64,000 nt of DNA from Xanthomonas sp. AM6 (GCF_025665335.1 NZ_CP106869.1:2258501-2322500), one strand, 5' to 3'; counted from the stretch's first letter, positions 47,135-59,983 are shown. Numbers and translations: made by a program. Notes: generated from the letters alone by a model not told the origin.

Positions 47135-48985
47135 ATGACCAACGCAGTCGACAGCAGTGAATTGATCAAGGTGGTGGCGCTGCTCGGCGCCGCCGTGGTG
47201 GCGGTGCCGGTGTTCCGCCGCCTGGGGCTGGGCTCGGTGCTCGGCTATCTCGCCGCGGGCCTGGCGATCGGGCCGTTCGGCTTTGGCTGGTTCGCCGATC
47301 CGCAGGCGATCCTGCACGTGGCCGAACTGGGCGTGGTGATGTTCCTGTTCGTCATCGGGCTGGAGATGCGGCCCTCGCACCTGTGGAGCCTGCGCAAGCA
47401 GATCTTCGGCCTGGGCACGCTGCAGATCGTGGTCTGCGCCGCGGTGCTGACCGGGGTCGGGCTGGGCCTGGGGATGCCGCTGCCGGTCGCCTTCATCGCC
47501 GCGTCCGGGTTCGTGCTCACCTCCACCGCGGTGGTGATGCAATTGCTCGGCGAGCGCGGCGACATCGCGCTGCCGGCCGGGCAGAAGATCGTCGCGATCC
47601 TGCTGTTCGAGGACCTGCTGATCGTGCCGTTGCTGGCGGTGGTGGCGTGGATGGCGCCGGTGCCGACCGCGATCGATGCGCCCTCGCGCTGGATCGGCAT
47701 CGGCATCGGCGCGGCGGCGATCGTCGGCCTGCTGGTGGCCGGGCGCTGGCTGCTGAACCCGCTGTTCCGGCTGCTGGCCGCGGCCAAGGCGCGCGAAGTG
47801 ATGACCGCCGCGGCGCTGCTGGTGGTGCTGGGCGCGGCGCTGCTGATGCAGCTCGGCGGGCTGTCGATGGCGATGGGCGCGTTCCTGGCCGGGGTGCTGC
47901 TGTCCGAGTCCACCTTCCGCCACCAGATCGAAGCGGACATCGAGCCGTTCCGCGGCATCCTGCTCGGGCTGTTCTTCCTCGGCGTGGGCATGGCGCTGAA
48001 CCTGGCGGTGGTGGCGGCGAACTGGACGCTGATCCTCAGCGGCGTGCTCGCCTTCATGGCGGCCAAGGCCGCCTGCATCTACCTGGTCGCGCGCGTCACC
48101 GGCAGCGGCCACGCGCAGGCGCTGGACCGCGGCGTGCTGATGGCGCAGGGCGGCGAGTTCGCGTTCGTGCTGTTCGCCGCGGCCGGCGCGGCCGGGGTCA
48201 TCGATGCGCAGGTCAACGCCAACCTGACCGCGATCGTGGTGCTGTCGATGGCGCTGACCCCGCTGTTCGTGCTGCTGTACCGGCGCTGGGCGCCGGTGGA
48301 GGCGCCGTCGCTGGACGGCGTGGAGGCCGCCGACGGGCTCACCGGCAGCGTGCTGATCATCGGCTTCGGCCGCTTCGGCCAGGTCGCCAGCCAGTCGCTG
48401 CTGGCGCGCGACGTGGACGTGACCATCATCGACAACGACATCGAGATGATCCAGAGCGCGGCCGAGTTCGGCTTCAAGATCTACTACGGCGACGGCACCC
48501 GGCTGGACGTGCTGCACGCCTCCGGCGCGCACAGCGTGCGCGCGATCGCGGTGTGCATCGACAACCGCGAGGCGGCCAACCGCATCGTCGAGCTGGCCAC
48601 GCAGGAATTCCCGCACGCCAAGCTGCTGGTGCGCTCGTACGACCGCGAGCATTCGCTGAAGCTGATCGCCGCCGGGGTGGACTACCAGATCCGCGAGACC
48701 TTCGAGTCGGCGGTGGAATTCGGCCAGGCCGCGCTGATCGAACTGGGCATGGCCGAGGACGAGGCCGCGGGCATCGCCCGCGAGATCCGCCGCCGCGACG
48801 CCGAGCGCCTGGAGCTGGAGATCGCCGCCGGCGACGTGCGCGCCGGCAGCGGCCTGATGTACGGCAACATCACCCCGGCGGTGCCCAGGCCGACGCCGTT
48901 CACGCCGCCGCGGCGCGAGAGCCGCACGCTCAATCCGGAAGCGGTGCCGGCGGCGGAGGCGGCGGACGAGCGTCGTGACGACTAA
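47135..48985 (+). CDS. Kef-type monovalent cation:proton antiporter
   Basis: 616 residues. About 12 membrane helices of the CPA2 family (GLGSVLGYLAAGLAIGPFG, FLFVIGLEMRPSHLWSLR, LTSTAVVMQLLGERG, ILLFEDLLIVPLLAVV with the ion-site acid) and a C-terminal RCK/TrkA-N domain (VLIIGFGRFGQVASQSLLARD, YGDGTRLDVL). A short Pro/Arg tail follows. Resembles glutathione-gated KefB/KefC; whether glutathione gates it is not readable. ATG start at 47135. Confidence 0.9.
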   Translation: MTNAVDSSELIKVVALLGAAVVAVPVFRRLGLGSVLGYLAAGLAIGPFGFGWFADPQAILHVAELGVVMFLFVIGLEMRPSHLWSLRKQIFGLGTLQIVVCAAVLTGVGLGLGMPLPVAFIAASGFVLTSTAVVMQLLGERGDIALPAGQKIVAILLFEDLLIVPLLAVVAWMAPVPTAIDAPSRWIGIGIGAAAIVGLLVAGRWLLNPLFRLLAAAKAREVMTAAALLVVLGAALLMQLGGLSMAMGAFLAGVLLSESTFRHQIEADIEPFRGILLGLFFLGVGMALNLAVVAANWTLILSGVLAFMAAKAACIYLVARVTGSGHAQALDRGVLMAQGGEFAFVLFAAAGAAGVIDAQVNANLTAIVVLSMALTPLFVLLYRRWAPVEAPSLDGVEAADGLTGSVLIIGFGRFGQVASQSLLARDVDVTIIDNDIEMIQSAAEFGFKIYYGDGTRLDVLHASGAHSVRAIAVCIDNREAANRIVELATQEFPHAKLLVRSYDREHSLKLIAAGVDYQIRETFESAVEFGQAALIELGMAEDEAAGIAREIRRRDAERLELEIAAGDVRAGSGLMYGNITPAVPRPTPFTPPRRESRTLNPEAVPAAEAADERRDD

Positions 48986-48997
48986 GGCACCGCCGCC

Positions 48998-49069
48998 CTG
49001 TAGGAGCGGCTTCAGCCGCGACCGGGCATCACCGGTAGCGCCCGGTCGCGGCTGAAGCCGCGCCTACAG
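48998..49069. repeat. 29-bp inverted repeat with one mismatch, REP-like
   Basis: Left arm 48998-49026 (CTGTAGGAGCGGCTTCAGCC then GCGACCGGG) and right arm 49041-49069 are complementary except one A/C position; the loop is 14 bases. It separates the convergent antiporter and hydrolase genes, as the 18661 repeat does for its pair, and belongs to the same TAGGAGCGGCTTCAGCC-like family. Confidence 0.9.
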
Positions 49070-49102
49070 TGTCTGCGGACTGCGAATGTCCGAGTTGAAG
49101 CG

Positions 49103-49876
49103 TCAGCGCAAGAACCCCCGCAACGCCTGCGCATAGCGCGGATCGGCGCTGATGTCGTCGTGCCCGGCGCGCGGCAGTGCGACCACGGTGGGCGCTTGCG
49201 CCAGGGAATCGAGCAGCCGCTGCGTACTCGACGCCGGCACCACCTGGTCGCGCCCGGCGCGCAGCACCAGCAGTTGGCCGCGATAGGCGCGCAGCGCGCT
49301 GGCCGAGTCGTAGCGGTCGCGCAGCAGCCAGCGCACCGGCGCCCATGGGTAATGCGCCTGCGCCGCCGAGGCCAGGCTGTCGAACGGGGTGACCAGCACC
49401 AGCCGCGCCAGCGGCCGCCGCGCCGCCAGCTGGCTGGCCACGCCGCTGCCCAGGCTGCGGCCGAGCACGGCGATCTCGGCCTGCGGCTGGGCGCTGCGCA
49501 CGTGGTCGTACAGGGCCAGCGCATCGCCGACCAGCGCGGCCTCGTTCGGCGCGCCGTCGCTGGCGCCATAGCCGCGATAGGCCAGCAGGTACACGCTGTA
49601 GTCCGGCAGCAGGGGACCCAACTGCGCGCGGGCCTGGCGCAGGTCTTCGGCATTGCCGCCGAAATACAGCAACACCTTGTCGCGGCCCGGATTGACCCGC
49701 CAGCCGCGCAGCGACAGGGCGGGGCTGCGCTGCAGGACGAAGTCGGTCTGCGCCGGCGCCACCCGGGTCGCCTGCGGGAAATACAGCAGTTCGCGCTGGC
49801 CGAGGTAGAGCAGGGCGCAGACGACCAGGTAGGCGGCGACGGCGATCGCCGCGACGATGCCCAGGTGGCGCAGCAT
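49103..49876 (-). CDS. Membrane-anchored alpha/beta hydrolase (Bem46-like)
   Basis: 257 residues. An N-terminal helix ([22 protein letters not shown]) anchors an alpha/beta hydrolase domain: [27 protein letters not shown], the nucleophile elbow [28 protein letters not shown] (acid) and [11 protein letters not shown] (His). Similar to the Bem46/YfhR group; substrate unknown. The start codon directly abuts the DUF1244 stop. Confidence 0.87.
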   Translation of the reverse strand: MLRHLGIVAAIAVAAYLVVCALLYLGQRELLYFPQATRVAPAQTDFVLQRSPALSLRGWRVNPGRDKVLLYFGGNAEDLRQARAQLGPLLPDYSVYLLAYRGYGASDGAPNEAALVGDALALYDHVRSAQPQAEIAVLGRSLGSGVASQLAARRPLARLVLVTPFDSLASAAQAHYPWAPVRWLLRDRYDSASALRAYRGQLLVLRAGRDQVVPASSTQRLLDSLAQAPTVVALPRAGHDDISADPRYAQALRGFLR

Positions 49877-50173
49877 CTAGCCGTGCCGGCGCTGCGCGTC
49901 GGCGAAGGCGGCCAGCTGCTCGGGCGTGGCTTCGGCCTGGAACTGCGCCTTCCACTCGGCGAACGGCATGCCGTAGACGCGTTCGCGCGCCTGCTCCTTG
50001 CTCAGCGTCTGGCCTTCGGCGGCGGCGGCCTCGCGGTACCAGTCGGCCAGGCAGTTGCGGCAGAAGCCGGCCAGGATCATCAGGTCGATGTTCTGCACGT
50101 CGCTGCGGTCGTGGTTGAGGTGCTGCAGCAGGCGGCGGAACGCGGCGGCCTCGATGCGGGTGGTGTCGGTCAT
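49877..50173 (-). CDS. DUF1244 protein
   Basis: 98 residues, [37 protein letters not shown] and [14 protein letters not shown]. The C-x2-C in GFCRNCLA and preceding histidine suggest a metal site. The family is common in proteobacteria and has no known function. Directly upstream of the hydrolase with no gap, and divergent from folD with about 51 bases between starts. Confidence 0.88.
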   Translation of the reverse strand: MTDTTRIEAAAFRRLLQHLNHDRSDVQNIDLMILAGFCRNCLADWYREAAAAEGQTLSKEQARERVYGMPFAEWKAQFQAEATPEQLAAFADAQRRHG

Positions 50174-50224
50174 GGCGGAATCGGGGACAATGGGCTCCCC
50201 CAGACTCTACACCCGCTCGCCCTG

Positions 50225-51130
50225 ATGACCGACTCCGCGCCCGTCTCCCCCGTTCCGGCCCGCATCCTCGACGGGCGGCGCATCGCCGACGCGCTGCTCG
50301 ACCAGCTCAAGGCGCGGGTCGACGCGCGGCTGGCCGCCGGGCAGCCGCGGCCGGGCCTGGCGGTGGTGCTGGTCGGCGGCGATCCGGCCTCCACGGTGTA
50401 CGTGCGCAACAAGCGCCGCGCGGCGGAAAAGGTCGGCATCGAGGCGTTCGACCACGACCTGCCGGCCGGCACCAGCGAAGCCGAGCTGCTGGCGCTGATC
50501 GACCGCCTCAATGCCGATCCCAAGGTGCACGGCATCCTGGTGCAGCTGCCGCTGCCGGGCATCCCGGACGCCAGCCGGCTGATCCACCGCATCGATCCGC
50601 GCAAGGATGTGGACGGCTTCCATCCGGAGAACGTCGGCCACCTAGCGCTGCGCGAATTCGGCCTGCGCCCGTGCACGCCGCGCGGCATCGTGACCCTGCT
50701 CGGGCATACCGACCAGCCGGTGCGCGGCCGCAACGCGACCATCGTCGGGGTCAGCAACCACGTCGGCCGGCCGATGGCGCTGGAACTGCTGATCGCCGGC
50801 TGCACGGTCAGCTGCTGCCACAAGTTCACCCCGGCCGACGTGCTGCAGGCGCGGGTGCGCGACGCCGACATCCTGGTGGTGGCGGTGGGCCGCCCGGGCC
50901 TGATCCCCGGCGAGTGGGTCAAGCCCGGCGCGGTGGTGATCGACGTCGGCATCAACCGCCTGGACGATGGCCGCCTGGTCGGTGACGTCGGCTTCGACGC
51001 GGCCGCGCAGCGCGCCAGCTGGATCACCCCGGTCCCGGGCGGGGTGGGGCCGATGACCGTGGCCACGCTGATGCAGAACACCATCGAGGCCGCCGATGCG
51101 GCCGGGATGACCAGCCATTCGGCTGTGTAA
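50225..51130 (+). CDS. folD: Methylene-THF dehydrogenase/cyclohydrolase FolD
   Basis: Interconverts methylene- and formyl-tetrahydrofolate for purine and formyl-Met synthesis. 301 residues: [20 protein letters not shown] with the catalytic Lys, [60 protein letters not shown]. Start ATG 50225; the frame is open far upstream without meaning. Close to guaB, matching its purine role. Confidence 0.96.
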   Translation: MTDSAPVSPVPARILDGRRIADALLDQLKARVDARLAAGQPRPGLAVVLVGGDPASTVYVRNKRRAAEKVGIEAFDHDLPAGTSEAELLALIDRLNADPKVHGILVQLPLPGIPDASRLIHRIDPRKDVDGFHPENVGHLALREFGLRPCTPRGIVTLLGHTDQPVRGRNATIVGVSNHVGRPMALELLIAGCTVSCCHKFTPADVLQARVRDADILVVAVGRPGLIPGEWVKPGAVVIDVGINRLDDGRLVGDVGFDAAAQRASWITPVPGGVGPMTVATLMQNTIEAADAAGMTSHSAV

Positions 51131-51132
51131 AG

Positions 51133-52854
<1,722 letters not shown>

Positions 52855-52860
52855 TCTGCC

Positions 52861-53200
52861 GTGTTCAGGGCGGCGCTGGCCTATCTTGCGTTGATCGCGC
52901 TCCTGACCGCATTGGCGATCGGGGCGTACGCGGTGTCGCCGGGACTGTACGGCGCGACGTTCTTCGGCTTGATGTATCTGTTGGTCGCGCTGTCCCCGGC
53001 GGTGCTGGGGATCGGCGCAGCCGCCCGCTTCCAGCGCGCGGCCACGCGCATCGCGATCGCCACGACGCTGGCGATCGCCGTCTATGCGCTGTTTTTCGTC
53101 ATGGGCACCAATCTGTTGTGGCCGGGGGCGCTCTGCGCGCCGCTGCTTTCCTTGTTTCTGGAGTGGCGCCGGGCGCGCCGCCTTCGCACTGCGAGTAACC

Positions 53201-53217
<17 letters not shown>
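52861..53217 (+). CDS. Small membrane protein between guaB and guaA
   Basis: 118 residues starting at GTG 52861, six bases after guaB. Four predicted membrane helices ([72 protein letters not shown] by rough reading), then a basic tail RRARRLR. Its end overlaps the guaA start by 17 bases. I do not recognise the family. Its continuous hydrophobic pattern argues that it is real; the alternative is a chance open frame in a 350-base spacer. Confidence 0.6.
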
Positions 53218-54766
<1,549 letters not shown>

Positions 54767-55016
54767 TCGACCCGGCCATGCGCATGCGCATCGCCGATCG
54801 GGACATGCTGCCGGCCTTCCAGAATAGGCGGCTCTACGAAAATCACCGCTGATGACCTGGGCGCCCTCTGCAACAAGGTGGAGGCGCTCGGTGTCCAGCC
54901 GCGGCGGTACCCGTCGGCGACATCGTGAAGCAGGCCGATGCCTTCGCCATCCGCATGGCGAGTCCATACACAGGGCAAGCGTGACACGTCGTCCCTCTGC
55001 AACCCCTTTCCAGAGC
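54767..55016. other. Spacer with possible gene scraps at accessory boundary
   Basis: 250 bases between guaA and the LysR gene. Two short plus-strand stretches read like protein: TKITADDLGALCNKVEALGV (about 54835-54895) and, in another frame, VGDIVKQADAFAIRMASPYT ending at a stop (about 54912-54983). They may be remnants of one decayed gene, but I cannot name a family. It marks the left edge of the lower-GC segment. Confidence 0.4.
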
Positions 55017-55928
55017 CTAGGGCCGATCGAACGGTTTTCGATCCAATAGACAGTCGATGAACGCACCGAGGAGGGCGGGTCGATGCTGCCTGTTCGGGTA
55101 GTAGAGGAACAGCCCCGGGCGCGAAACCGACCAGTCCGCCAGGACTTGGACCAGCCGTCCCTGGGCCAGGAGCTCGCCCACGCTGTCCAGCTCAAAGTGA
55201 TAGGCAATGCCGAGCCCGTTCAGCGCAGCGGCAATGCCGATGTCGGCATGATTGGTGACGACGGGGCCGTCCACCGCCACGTCGAGCCGTTGCCCTCGTT
55301 TCTCGAACTCCCAGCGATAGTGCCTTCCGTCCATCTGGAGCCGCCAGTTGATGCATGCATGGTCATGCAGTTCGGCAGGTGACTTGGGTGTTCCTCGGCG
55401 CGCGAGGTAGTCCGGGGAGGCCACGGCCACCATGTTCAGGTCCGGGGTGAGGCGGACGGCAACCATGTCCTTCTCGAGTTGCCCACCCACGCGGATGCCC
55501 GCATCGAAGCGGCCAACGACGATATCGGCAAGCGCGTCGTCGACCACGATGTCGAGAATCACGTCAGGGTGTGCCTGATGGAAGCGTGATAGCCGGGGCG
55601 CGATGATGGCTCTCGCTGCGATCCCCAGCGTGTTGATGCGCAACGTGCCGCTCATCTGTCCTGTCGCCTCACTGGCTTCGGCGACTGCAGAAGCCATCTC
55701 CCGAAACAGCGGCGCTATGCGCCTGTACAGCAGTTCGCCACTTGCCGATGGCGCGACGCTTCGAGTCGTGCGATTCAGAAGACGTGCGCCGATGCGGCCT
55801 TCGAGCTGGCGGATGGTCTGGCTGAGCGCCGAGGGCGACAGGCCCAGGTGCTCTGCGGCTCGGGCAAAGCTCTGGCGCTCCACGACGGCCACGAAGGCCT
55901 TCAGCTCAGCGAAGTCGGATCCACGCAT
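55017..55928 (-). CDS. LysR-family transcriptional regulator
   Basis: 303 residues. N-terminal winged helix (FAELKAFVAVVERQSFARAA, LSPSALSQTIRQLEGRIGARL, NRTTRSVAPSASG) and a LysR substrate-binding domain (GTLRINTLGIAARAIIAPRL; VVGRFDAGIRVGGQLEKDM; GLGIAYHFELDSVGELLAQG). Belongs to the DsdC/GcvA-like group that often controls a divergent redox gene. Divergent from the NTF2-like/SDR pair with 102 bases between; probably activates or represses that pair. Codon use is less GC-driven than in the genes to its left. Confidence 0.92.
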   Translation of the reverse strand: MRGSDFAELKAFVAVVERQSFARAAEHLGLSPSALSQTIRQLEGRIGARLLNRTTRSVAPSASGELLYRRIAPLFREMASAVAEASEATGQMSGTLRINTLGIAARAIIAPRLSRFHQAHPDVILDIVVDDALADIVVGRFDAGIRVGGQLEKDMVAVRLTPDLNMVAVASPDYLARRGTPKSPAELHDHACINWRLQMDGRHYRWEFEKRGQRLDVAVDGPVVTNHADIGIAAALNGLGIAYHFELDSVGELLAQGRLVQVLADWSVSRPGLFLYYPNRQHRPALLGAFIDCLLDRKPFDRP

Positions 55929-56030
55929 TATGTATCGTCTGCTTCACAACCCATCAAGATTCTAAGGCATTCACCAACTTCATGTCGGCGCGCATGCTGA
56001 GGCCTTCACCGACTCCATGGAGCGAACAAC
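55929..56030. promoter_or_regulatory. Divergent LysR/NTF2-SDR control region
   Basis: 102 bases. Contains an imperfect direct repeat TTCACCAACTTCATG (55971-55985) and TTCACCGACTCCATG (56006-56020). The typical LysR T-N11-A box is plausible at several places, none decisive. The left half is AT-richer and likely holds the promoters. Confidence 0.4.
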
Positions 56031-56357
56031 ATGAACGCCTTGACCCTTCCTGAGCCAATTGCCGCGTACTTCGCGGCCGAACAAAACCCTGAAGCCTTGG
56101 CGCACTGCTTCACGGCGCAAGCCGTCATGAAGGACGACGGCCACACCTATACGGGCGCCGACGCCATCAAGGCCTTCATGGCCGAGGCATCGGCCAAGTA
56201 CAGCGCGACGAGCGTGCCGTTCGCCATTGAGCGGGAGGACGGCGTCCAACTCGTCCGCGCCAACGTCACCGGCAACTTCCCTGGCAGCCCGATCGTTCTG
56301 TCCTACCGGTTTCGCCTGGAGCGCGGCCTGATCGCATCGCTGGAGATCACGGCATGA
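56031..56357 (+). CDS. NTF2-like / SnoaL-fold protein
   Basis: 108 residues. Pattern of small NTF2-fold proteins: LPEPIAAYFAAEQNPEALAHCF, then ADAIKAFMAEASAKY and a C-terminal sheet (ANVTGNFPGSPIVLSYRFRL, IASLEI). Such proteins are cyclases, isomerases or unassigned binding proteins. Overlaps the SDR gene by four bases (ATGA), so the two are co-translated. Specific activity unknown. Confidence 0.85.
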   Translation: MNALTLPEPIAAYFAAEQNPEALAHCFTAQAVMKDDGHTYTGADAIKAFMAEASAKYSATSVPFAIEREDGVQLVRANVTGNFPGSPIVLSYRFRLERGLIASLEITA

Positions 56358-57136
56358 GCTTCGACCTGCACCTGAAAGGCTTGCGGGCATTGGTCACCGG
56401 CGGCACGCTGGGCCTTGGCGCTGCCGTCGTGAAAACCCTGGCGGAGGCCGGCGCTCGGGTGGCGACATCCGCGCGCACCATGCCTGCGGAGCCGGTGAAG
56501 GGCGTCAACTATATCGCTGCCGATCTATCGACGGCGGAAGGGACGGGTCACCTTGCTCAGACCATCCTGCAGGATTGGGGCGGCGTCGACATCCTGATCA
56601 ACGTACTCGGCGGTTCGAACACTCCCGGTGGCGGTTTCGCTGCGATCACCGATGAGCACTGGTTCGCCGAGTTGAGCCTGAACCTGATGCCTGCCGTGCG
56701 GCTGGATCGTGCACTGCTGCCAGCGATGCTGGCTCAGGGCTCCGGCGTCATCATCCACGTCAGCTCCATCCAGCGCGTGCTGCCTCTGCCCGAGTCCACG
56801 ACCGCCTACGCCGCGGCAAAGGGAGCCCTCACGACATACAGCAAGTCGCTGGCAAGAGAGGTGACGCCGAAGGGAGTCCGCGTGCTGAGCGTTGCGCCGG
56901 GCTGGATCGAGACCGAGGCGTCCGTGGCGTTTGCGCAGCGGATGGCTGCAGACGCCGGAACGGACTACGAGGGCGGCAAGAAAATCATCATGGATTGGCT
57001 GGGAGGAATCCCGGTGGGCCGACCCGCCAAGCCACAGGAGGTTGCCGATTTGATCGCTTTCCTGGCGTCCCCGCGATCCGCTTCGATCGCGGGGTCCGAG
57101 TACCGGATCGACGGCGGTACAGTTCCCACTGTGTAG
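56354..57136 (+). CDS. Short-chain dehydrogenase/reductase
   Basis: 260 residues, classical SDR: cofactor loop TGGTLGLGAAVVK, NVLGG in place of NNAG, catalytic Ser in VIIHVSSIQ and Tyr-Lys in TTAYAAAKGAL, C-terminal GSEYRIDGGTVPTV. Substrate unknown. With the overlapping NTF2-like gene and divergent LysR gene it forms a compact mobile-looking module found in many soil proteobacteria. Confidence 0.92.
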   Translation: MSFDLHLKGLRALVTGGTLGLGAAVVKTLAEAGARVATSARTMPAEPVKGVNYIAADLSTAEGTGHLAQTILQDWGGVDILINVLGGSNTPGGGFAAITDEHWFAELSLNLMPAVRLDRALLPAMLAQGSGVIIHVSSIQRVLPLPESTTAYAAAKGALTTYSKSLAREVTPKGVRVLSVAPGWIETEASVAFAQRMAADAGTDYEGGKKIIMDWLGGIPVGRPAKPQEVADLIAFLASPRSASIAGSEYRIDGGTVPTV

Positions 57137-57550
57137 CCACTTGCCGCAACCGACTGAACGACGGCGAACCCTTCGCCTGGATCATTCGCACGATGGTTGC
57201 AGCGATGTTGAGCGGCTTGACGCGGATGGTCGACGCGCAGGCGTTGGCCAGCCCGGCGCCGGCTAGCGCGTGGCGGCGCAGGTTCGAAGCAGTCGGTGCA
57301 GAGACGTTGACCCGGTACGCGTTGGGGCCTTCGTGGCTTGGATCGTGGTCTCGATGGGAGAGGGCGGTAGCGCCGAAGCCACCCGGCAGGGCGAGGCTTG
57401 CAGAAGACCGTGGTACTCGCCTGCGCTATCCTAGAGGGTGATTGACGATGGAGCCGCCATGGCCGTCGCTCCTCGCATCCCTACATCATCGAGGGCGAAC
57501 ATACCTACGGCATCGGGCCCCGACGCGACATGTCGATCTGAGGTGCAATC
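57137..57550. other. Intergenic region without recognisable gene
   Basis: 414 bases between the SDR gene and the response regulator gene. Short frames exist on both strands, but none has a ribosome site or a recognisable product. The promoter of the two-component operon should lie in the last 100 bases. Confidence 0.5.
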
Positions 57551-58225
57551 GTGAGAGTTTTGATTGTTGAGGACGAGGCGGAATTCGCGAACACGCTGCG
57601 AATTGCGCTTGAGCGAGAGCGCTTCATTGTCGATCAGGCGGACCGCATATCGATGGCGCAGGAAGCCGCCATGTCGGGGTCTTATGACCTGGTGCTGCTC
57701 GATCGCACGCTGCCGGATGGGGATGGGCTGTCGCTCTTGCCAATGTTGCGTGACACACACCCGGGTCTTCCGGTCATTGTGTTGAGCGCGCGCGGCGAAG
57801 TGATCGACCGTATTGCTGGTCTCGACCGAGGCGCTGACGACTATCTCATCAAGCCGTTCGACATAGACGAGATGTTTGCCCGCATCCGCGCCGTACGACG
57901 GCGTCCCGCAGAGTTGGGGAGCGAGGAAATCCATGTTGGCGCGCTCGTGTTCGACGTTACCAATGACGAGGCGAGCGTCGGAGGTGCCAGGCTTGATCTT
58001 ACCCGCCGAGAGCTGCGCGTTCTGACGGCGCTCGTGAAGCGTCGCGGCAGAACGGTACTGAGAGAGTCTATCGAGCAGGCGGTCTACGGTTTCGACGATG
58101 AGGTGCAGTCGAACACGCTGGACTCCCACATCTCGCGTCTTCGCCGCAAGCTCGCCGAAGCGGGTGCGCAGGTCGAGATCCACGCGATCAAGGGCGTTGG
58201 CTACCTGTTGAAAGATCTGTCATGA
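57551..58225 (+). CDS. OmpR-family response regulator
   Basis: 224 residues. Receiver domain with acidic pocket VEDEAEF, phospho-acceptor D51 (LVLLDRTLPDGDG), switch Ser and K in IVLSARGEV and LIKPFDID; then a winged-helix DNA-binding domain (LTRRELRVLTALVKRRGRTV, NTLDSHISRLRRKL, IKGVGYLL). The stop overlaps the kinase start by four bases, so the pair is a single two-component unit. Target genes are probably the two downstream, by proximity. Confidence 0.94.
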   Translation: MRVLIVEDEAEFANTLRIALERERFIVDQADRISMAQEAAMSGSYDLVLLDRTLPDGDGLSLLPMLRDTHPGLPVIVLSARGEVIDRIAGLDRGADDYLIKPFDIDEMFARIRAVRRRPAELGSEEIHVGALVFDVTNDEASVGGARLDLTRRELRVLTALVKRRGRTVLRESIEQAVYGFDDEVQSNTLDSHISRLRRKLAEAGAQVEIHAIKGVGYLLKDLS

Positions 58226-59541
58226 AGCGAGGTCCGCCTTCGCTGAAGCGCCCGCTGATCGTCAAGCCGCTGATCTTCCAGCTCGCGACATTGCTCATCG
58301 CGTGCACATTCTTCATGGCCTTGGCGCTTCGCACGGACAGCGGCGGCCTCTACACCGACGAGGCAATTACGCCGGTGATCGCACGCGCGATCGTCCGTGA
58401 TCAGAACGGGAATCTCTCGGTTCGCGAGACGCCAGAACTGGCCGAGCTTCGCGAGAAATCTCCCGATCTCTGGTTTGTGGCCGAGGACGATTCCGGCCGA
58501 ACCGTGGCGTCGGGCAGCATCCCGTCGCAATATGCATCGCTTCTCGGGCGGCTACGTAATCTATCCTACGCGCACCTGCGCGATCGGTCTCCGCCTTACC
58601 GCCTGTCGGCCGTGATCCGGCGAGAGGTCGCTCCGGCCGGAACCCTGACGATTCTGGGACATGGCAAGCTGACCGGCGTCAGTCTCGTCGTTCTTCTCGC
58701 GTCCAATTTTATCGTCGTCCCTATCTTCCTCGCACTGGCGCTGATCTCGCTGCTGGTGACGCCGTGGATCGTTCGGCAAGCGCTCGCCGGCGTATCCAAG
58801 ATCGCCCAGGAGGCCGAGCAGATCGATGCGAACCGGCGTGGGCGCAGGCTGAGCGAGGCGCATGTGCCAATTGAGATCGCACCGCTGGTGCGAGCCGTGA
58901 ACGACGCCCTGCGGAGGCTTGACGAGGGCTATGAGCGGCAGCGGCGTTTCATCGCCTCCGCCGCGCACGAGCTACGCACGCCCATCGCCATCCTGCGCTT
59001 GAAAGTGGACACCGCAATTGAACCGGCCACGCGCAAGCTGAGTGGCGATGTGGCACGACTGAGCAATCTCGCCGAGCAGATGCTCGATATTCAACGATTG
59101 GATGCCGACAGGAGCGGCGAAAGCGTCGACCTCGGGGCGCTCGCCCGTCGCGTGGCAGCGGATCTGGCGCCGCTGTTGATCGCATCAGAGCGCACGATCG
59201 AGGTGCAGATCGAAGGCATGCCATCGCTTCGCGGTGATGCGGGTGCGATCGAGCGGGTGATGACGAATCTCGTCCAGAATGCCATCGAGCACGGCGGGCA
59301 TCATGTCGTTCTGCGCGTACTGGAATCGGGCTTCGAGGTGGAGGACGACGGTCCGGGTATACCTCCAGAGGAGCGTGAGCGCGTATTCGAGCCATTCCAT
59401 CGCCTGCGACCACGTTCGACAGGGAGCGGACTCGGCCTCAACTTGGTGCAGCAGATCATTGAAAGGCACGACGGGCGGGTTTCGATCCTGAACGCGCCTG
59501 GCGGCGGCACGATCGTGCGTGCCGAGTTTGCTTTGCGCTGA
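58222..59541 (+). CDS. Sensor histidine kinase
   Basis: 439 residues. First membrane helix IFQLATLLIACTFFMALAL, a periplasmic sensor loop of about 120 residues (40-155), a second helix (VSLVVLLASNFIVVPIFLALALI), a HAMP region, then HisKA with H249 (SAAHELRTPIAILR) and HATPase motifs NLVQNAIEHGG (N box), DDGPGIPPEE and GSGLGLNLVQQI. The periplasmic sensor shows no named fold to me. Overlaps the regulator gene. Confidence 0.93.
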   Translation: MKRGPPSLKRPLIVKPLIFQLATLLIACTFFMALALRTDSGGLYTDEAITPVIARAIVRDQNGNLSVRETPELAELREKSPDLWFVAEDDSGRTVASGSIPSQYASLLGRLRNLSYAHLRDRSPPYRLSAVIRREVAPAGTLTILGHGKLTGVSLVVLLASNFIVVPIFLALALISLLVTPWIVRQALAGVSKIAQEAEQIDANRRGRRLSEAHVPIEIAPLVRAVNDALRRLDEGYERQRRFIASAAHELRTPIAILRLKVDTAIEPATRKLSGDVARLSNLAEQMLDIQRLDADRSGESVDLGALARRVAADLAPLLIASERTIEVQIEGMPSLRGDAGAIERVMTNLVQNAIEHGGHHVVLRVLESGFEVEDDGPGIPPEERERVFEPFHRLRPRSTGSGLGLNLVQQIIERHDGRVSILNAPGGGTIVRAEFALR

Positions 59542-59629
59542 CGTTCTGCGCTCGAGCCCATGTTCCCGCAATCTTGCCCTGCTTTCCTGGCGGTGTCGCC
59601 GATGACGGCGCCAAAAGGAGTGCAAGGAA

Positions 59630-59983
59630 ATGACAAGAAAAAATCCTATCAGTCGGTATCGACCTGCCTTGATGGCACTCGCCGCGCTCGTGAGCACTGC
59701 CGGCATCGTGGGCAGTGCATCCGCGATCGATTGGGGTCGCGAAGCTCACCGGGAAGACAGCAGAACCTGCGAGCGTTTCGGTGCGGTTCACGGCAGGGAG
59801 TACACGAGATGCATGATTGAACAGCAGCGCCGCCGCGACGACGCGTTGCTCAACGCTTCCGAGCAGCAGCGGAACAACGCGGAAGCCGCGCGGAACAATG
59901 TGGAGACAGTCCGCAGGATGCGCTGCAACCGCGAAGCCGAACGCGCGCGCGAACGTGGGGATCGTCCGCAGTGGTGCCAATGA
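59630..59983 (+). CDS. Small exported four-cysteine protein
   Basis: 117 residues. Signal peptide with likely cleavage after SASA (residue 32), then a mature part of about 85 residues rich in Arg, Glu, Asn and Gln, probably helical (QQRRRDDALLNASEQQRNNA), with cysteines at 47, 61, 99 and 116. An AAGGAG-type site lies upstream. Family not recognised. Located 88 bases after the kinase and overlapping the start of the peptidase gene by four bases, so it is likely co-expressed with both. Confidence 0.75.
   Translation: MTRKNPISRYRPALMALAALVSTAGIVGSASAIDWGREAHREDSRTCERFGAVHGREYTRCMIEQQRRRDDALLNASEQQRNNAEAARNNVETVRRMRCNREAERARERGDRPQWCQ

Noticed and set aside
55965-56025. Direct repeat TTCACC(A/G)ACT(T/C)CATG as a LysR binding site
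   Set aside because: LysR sites are usually dyads with a T-N11-A core; this is a direct repeat, partly in the expected leader, so it is only noted.
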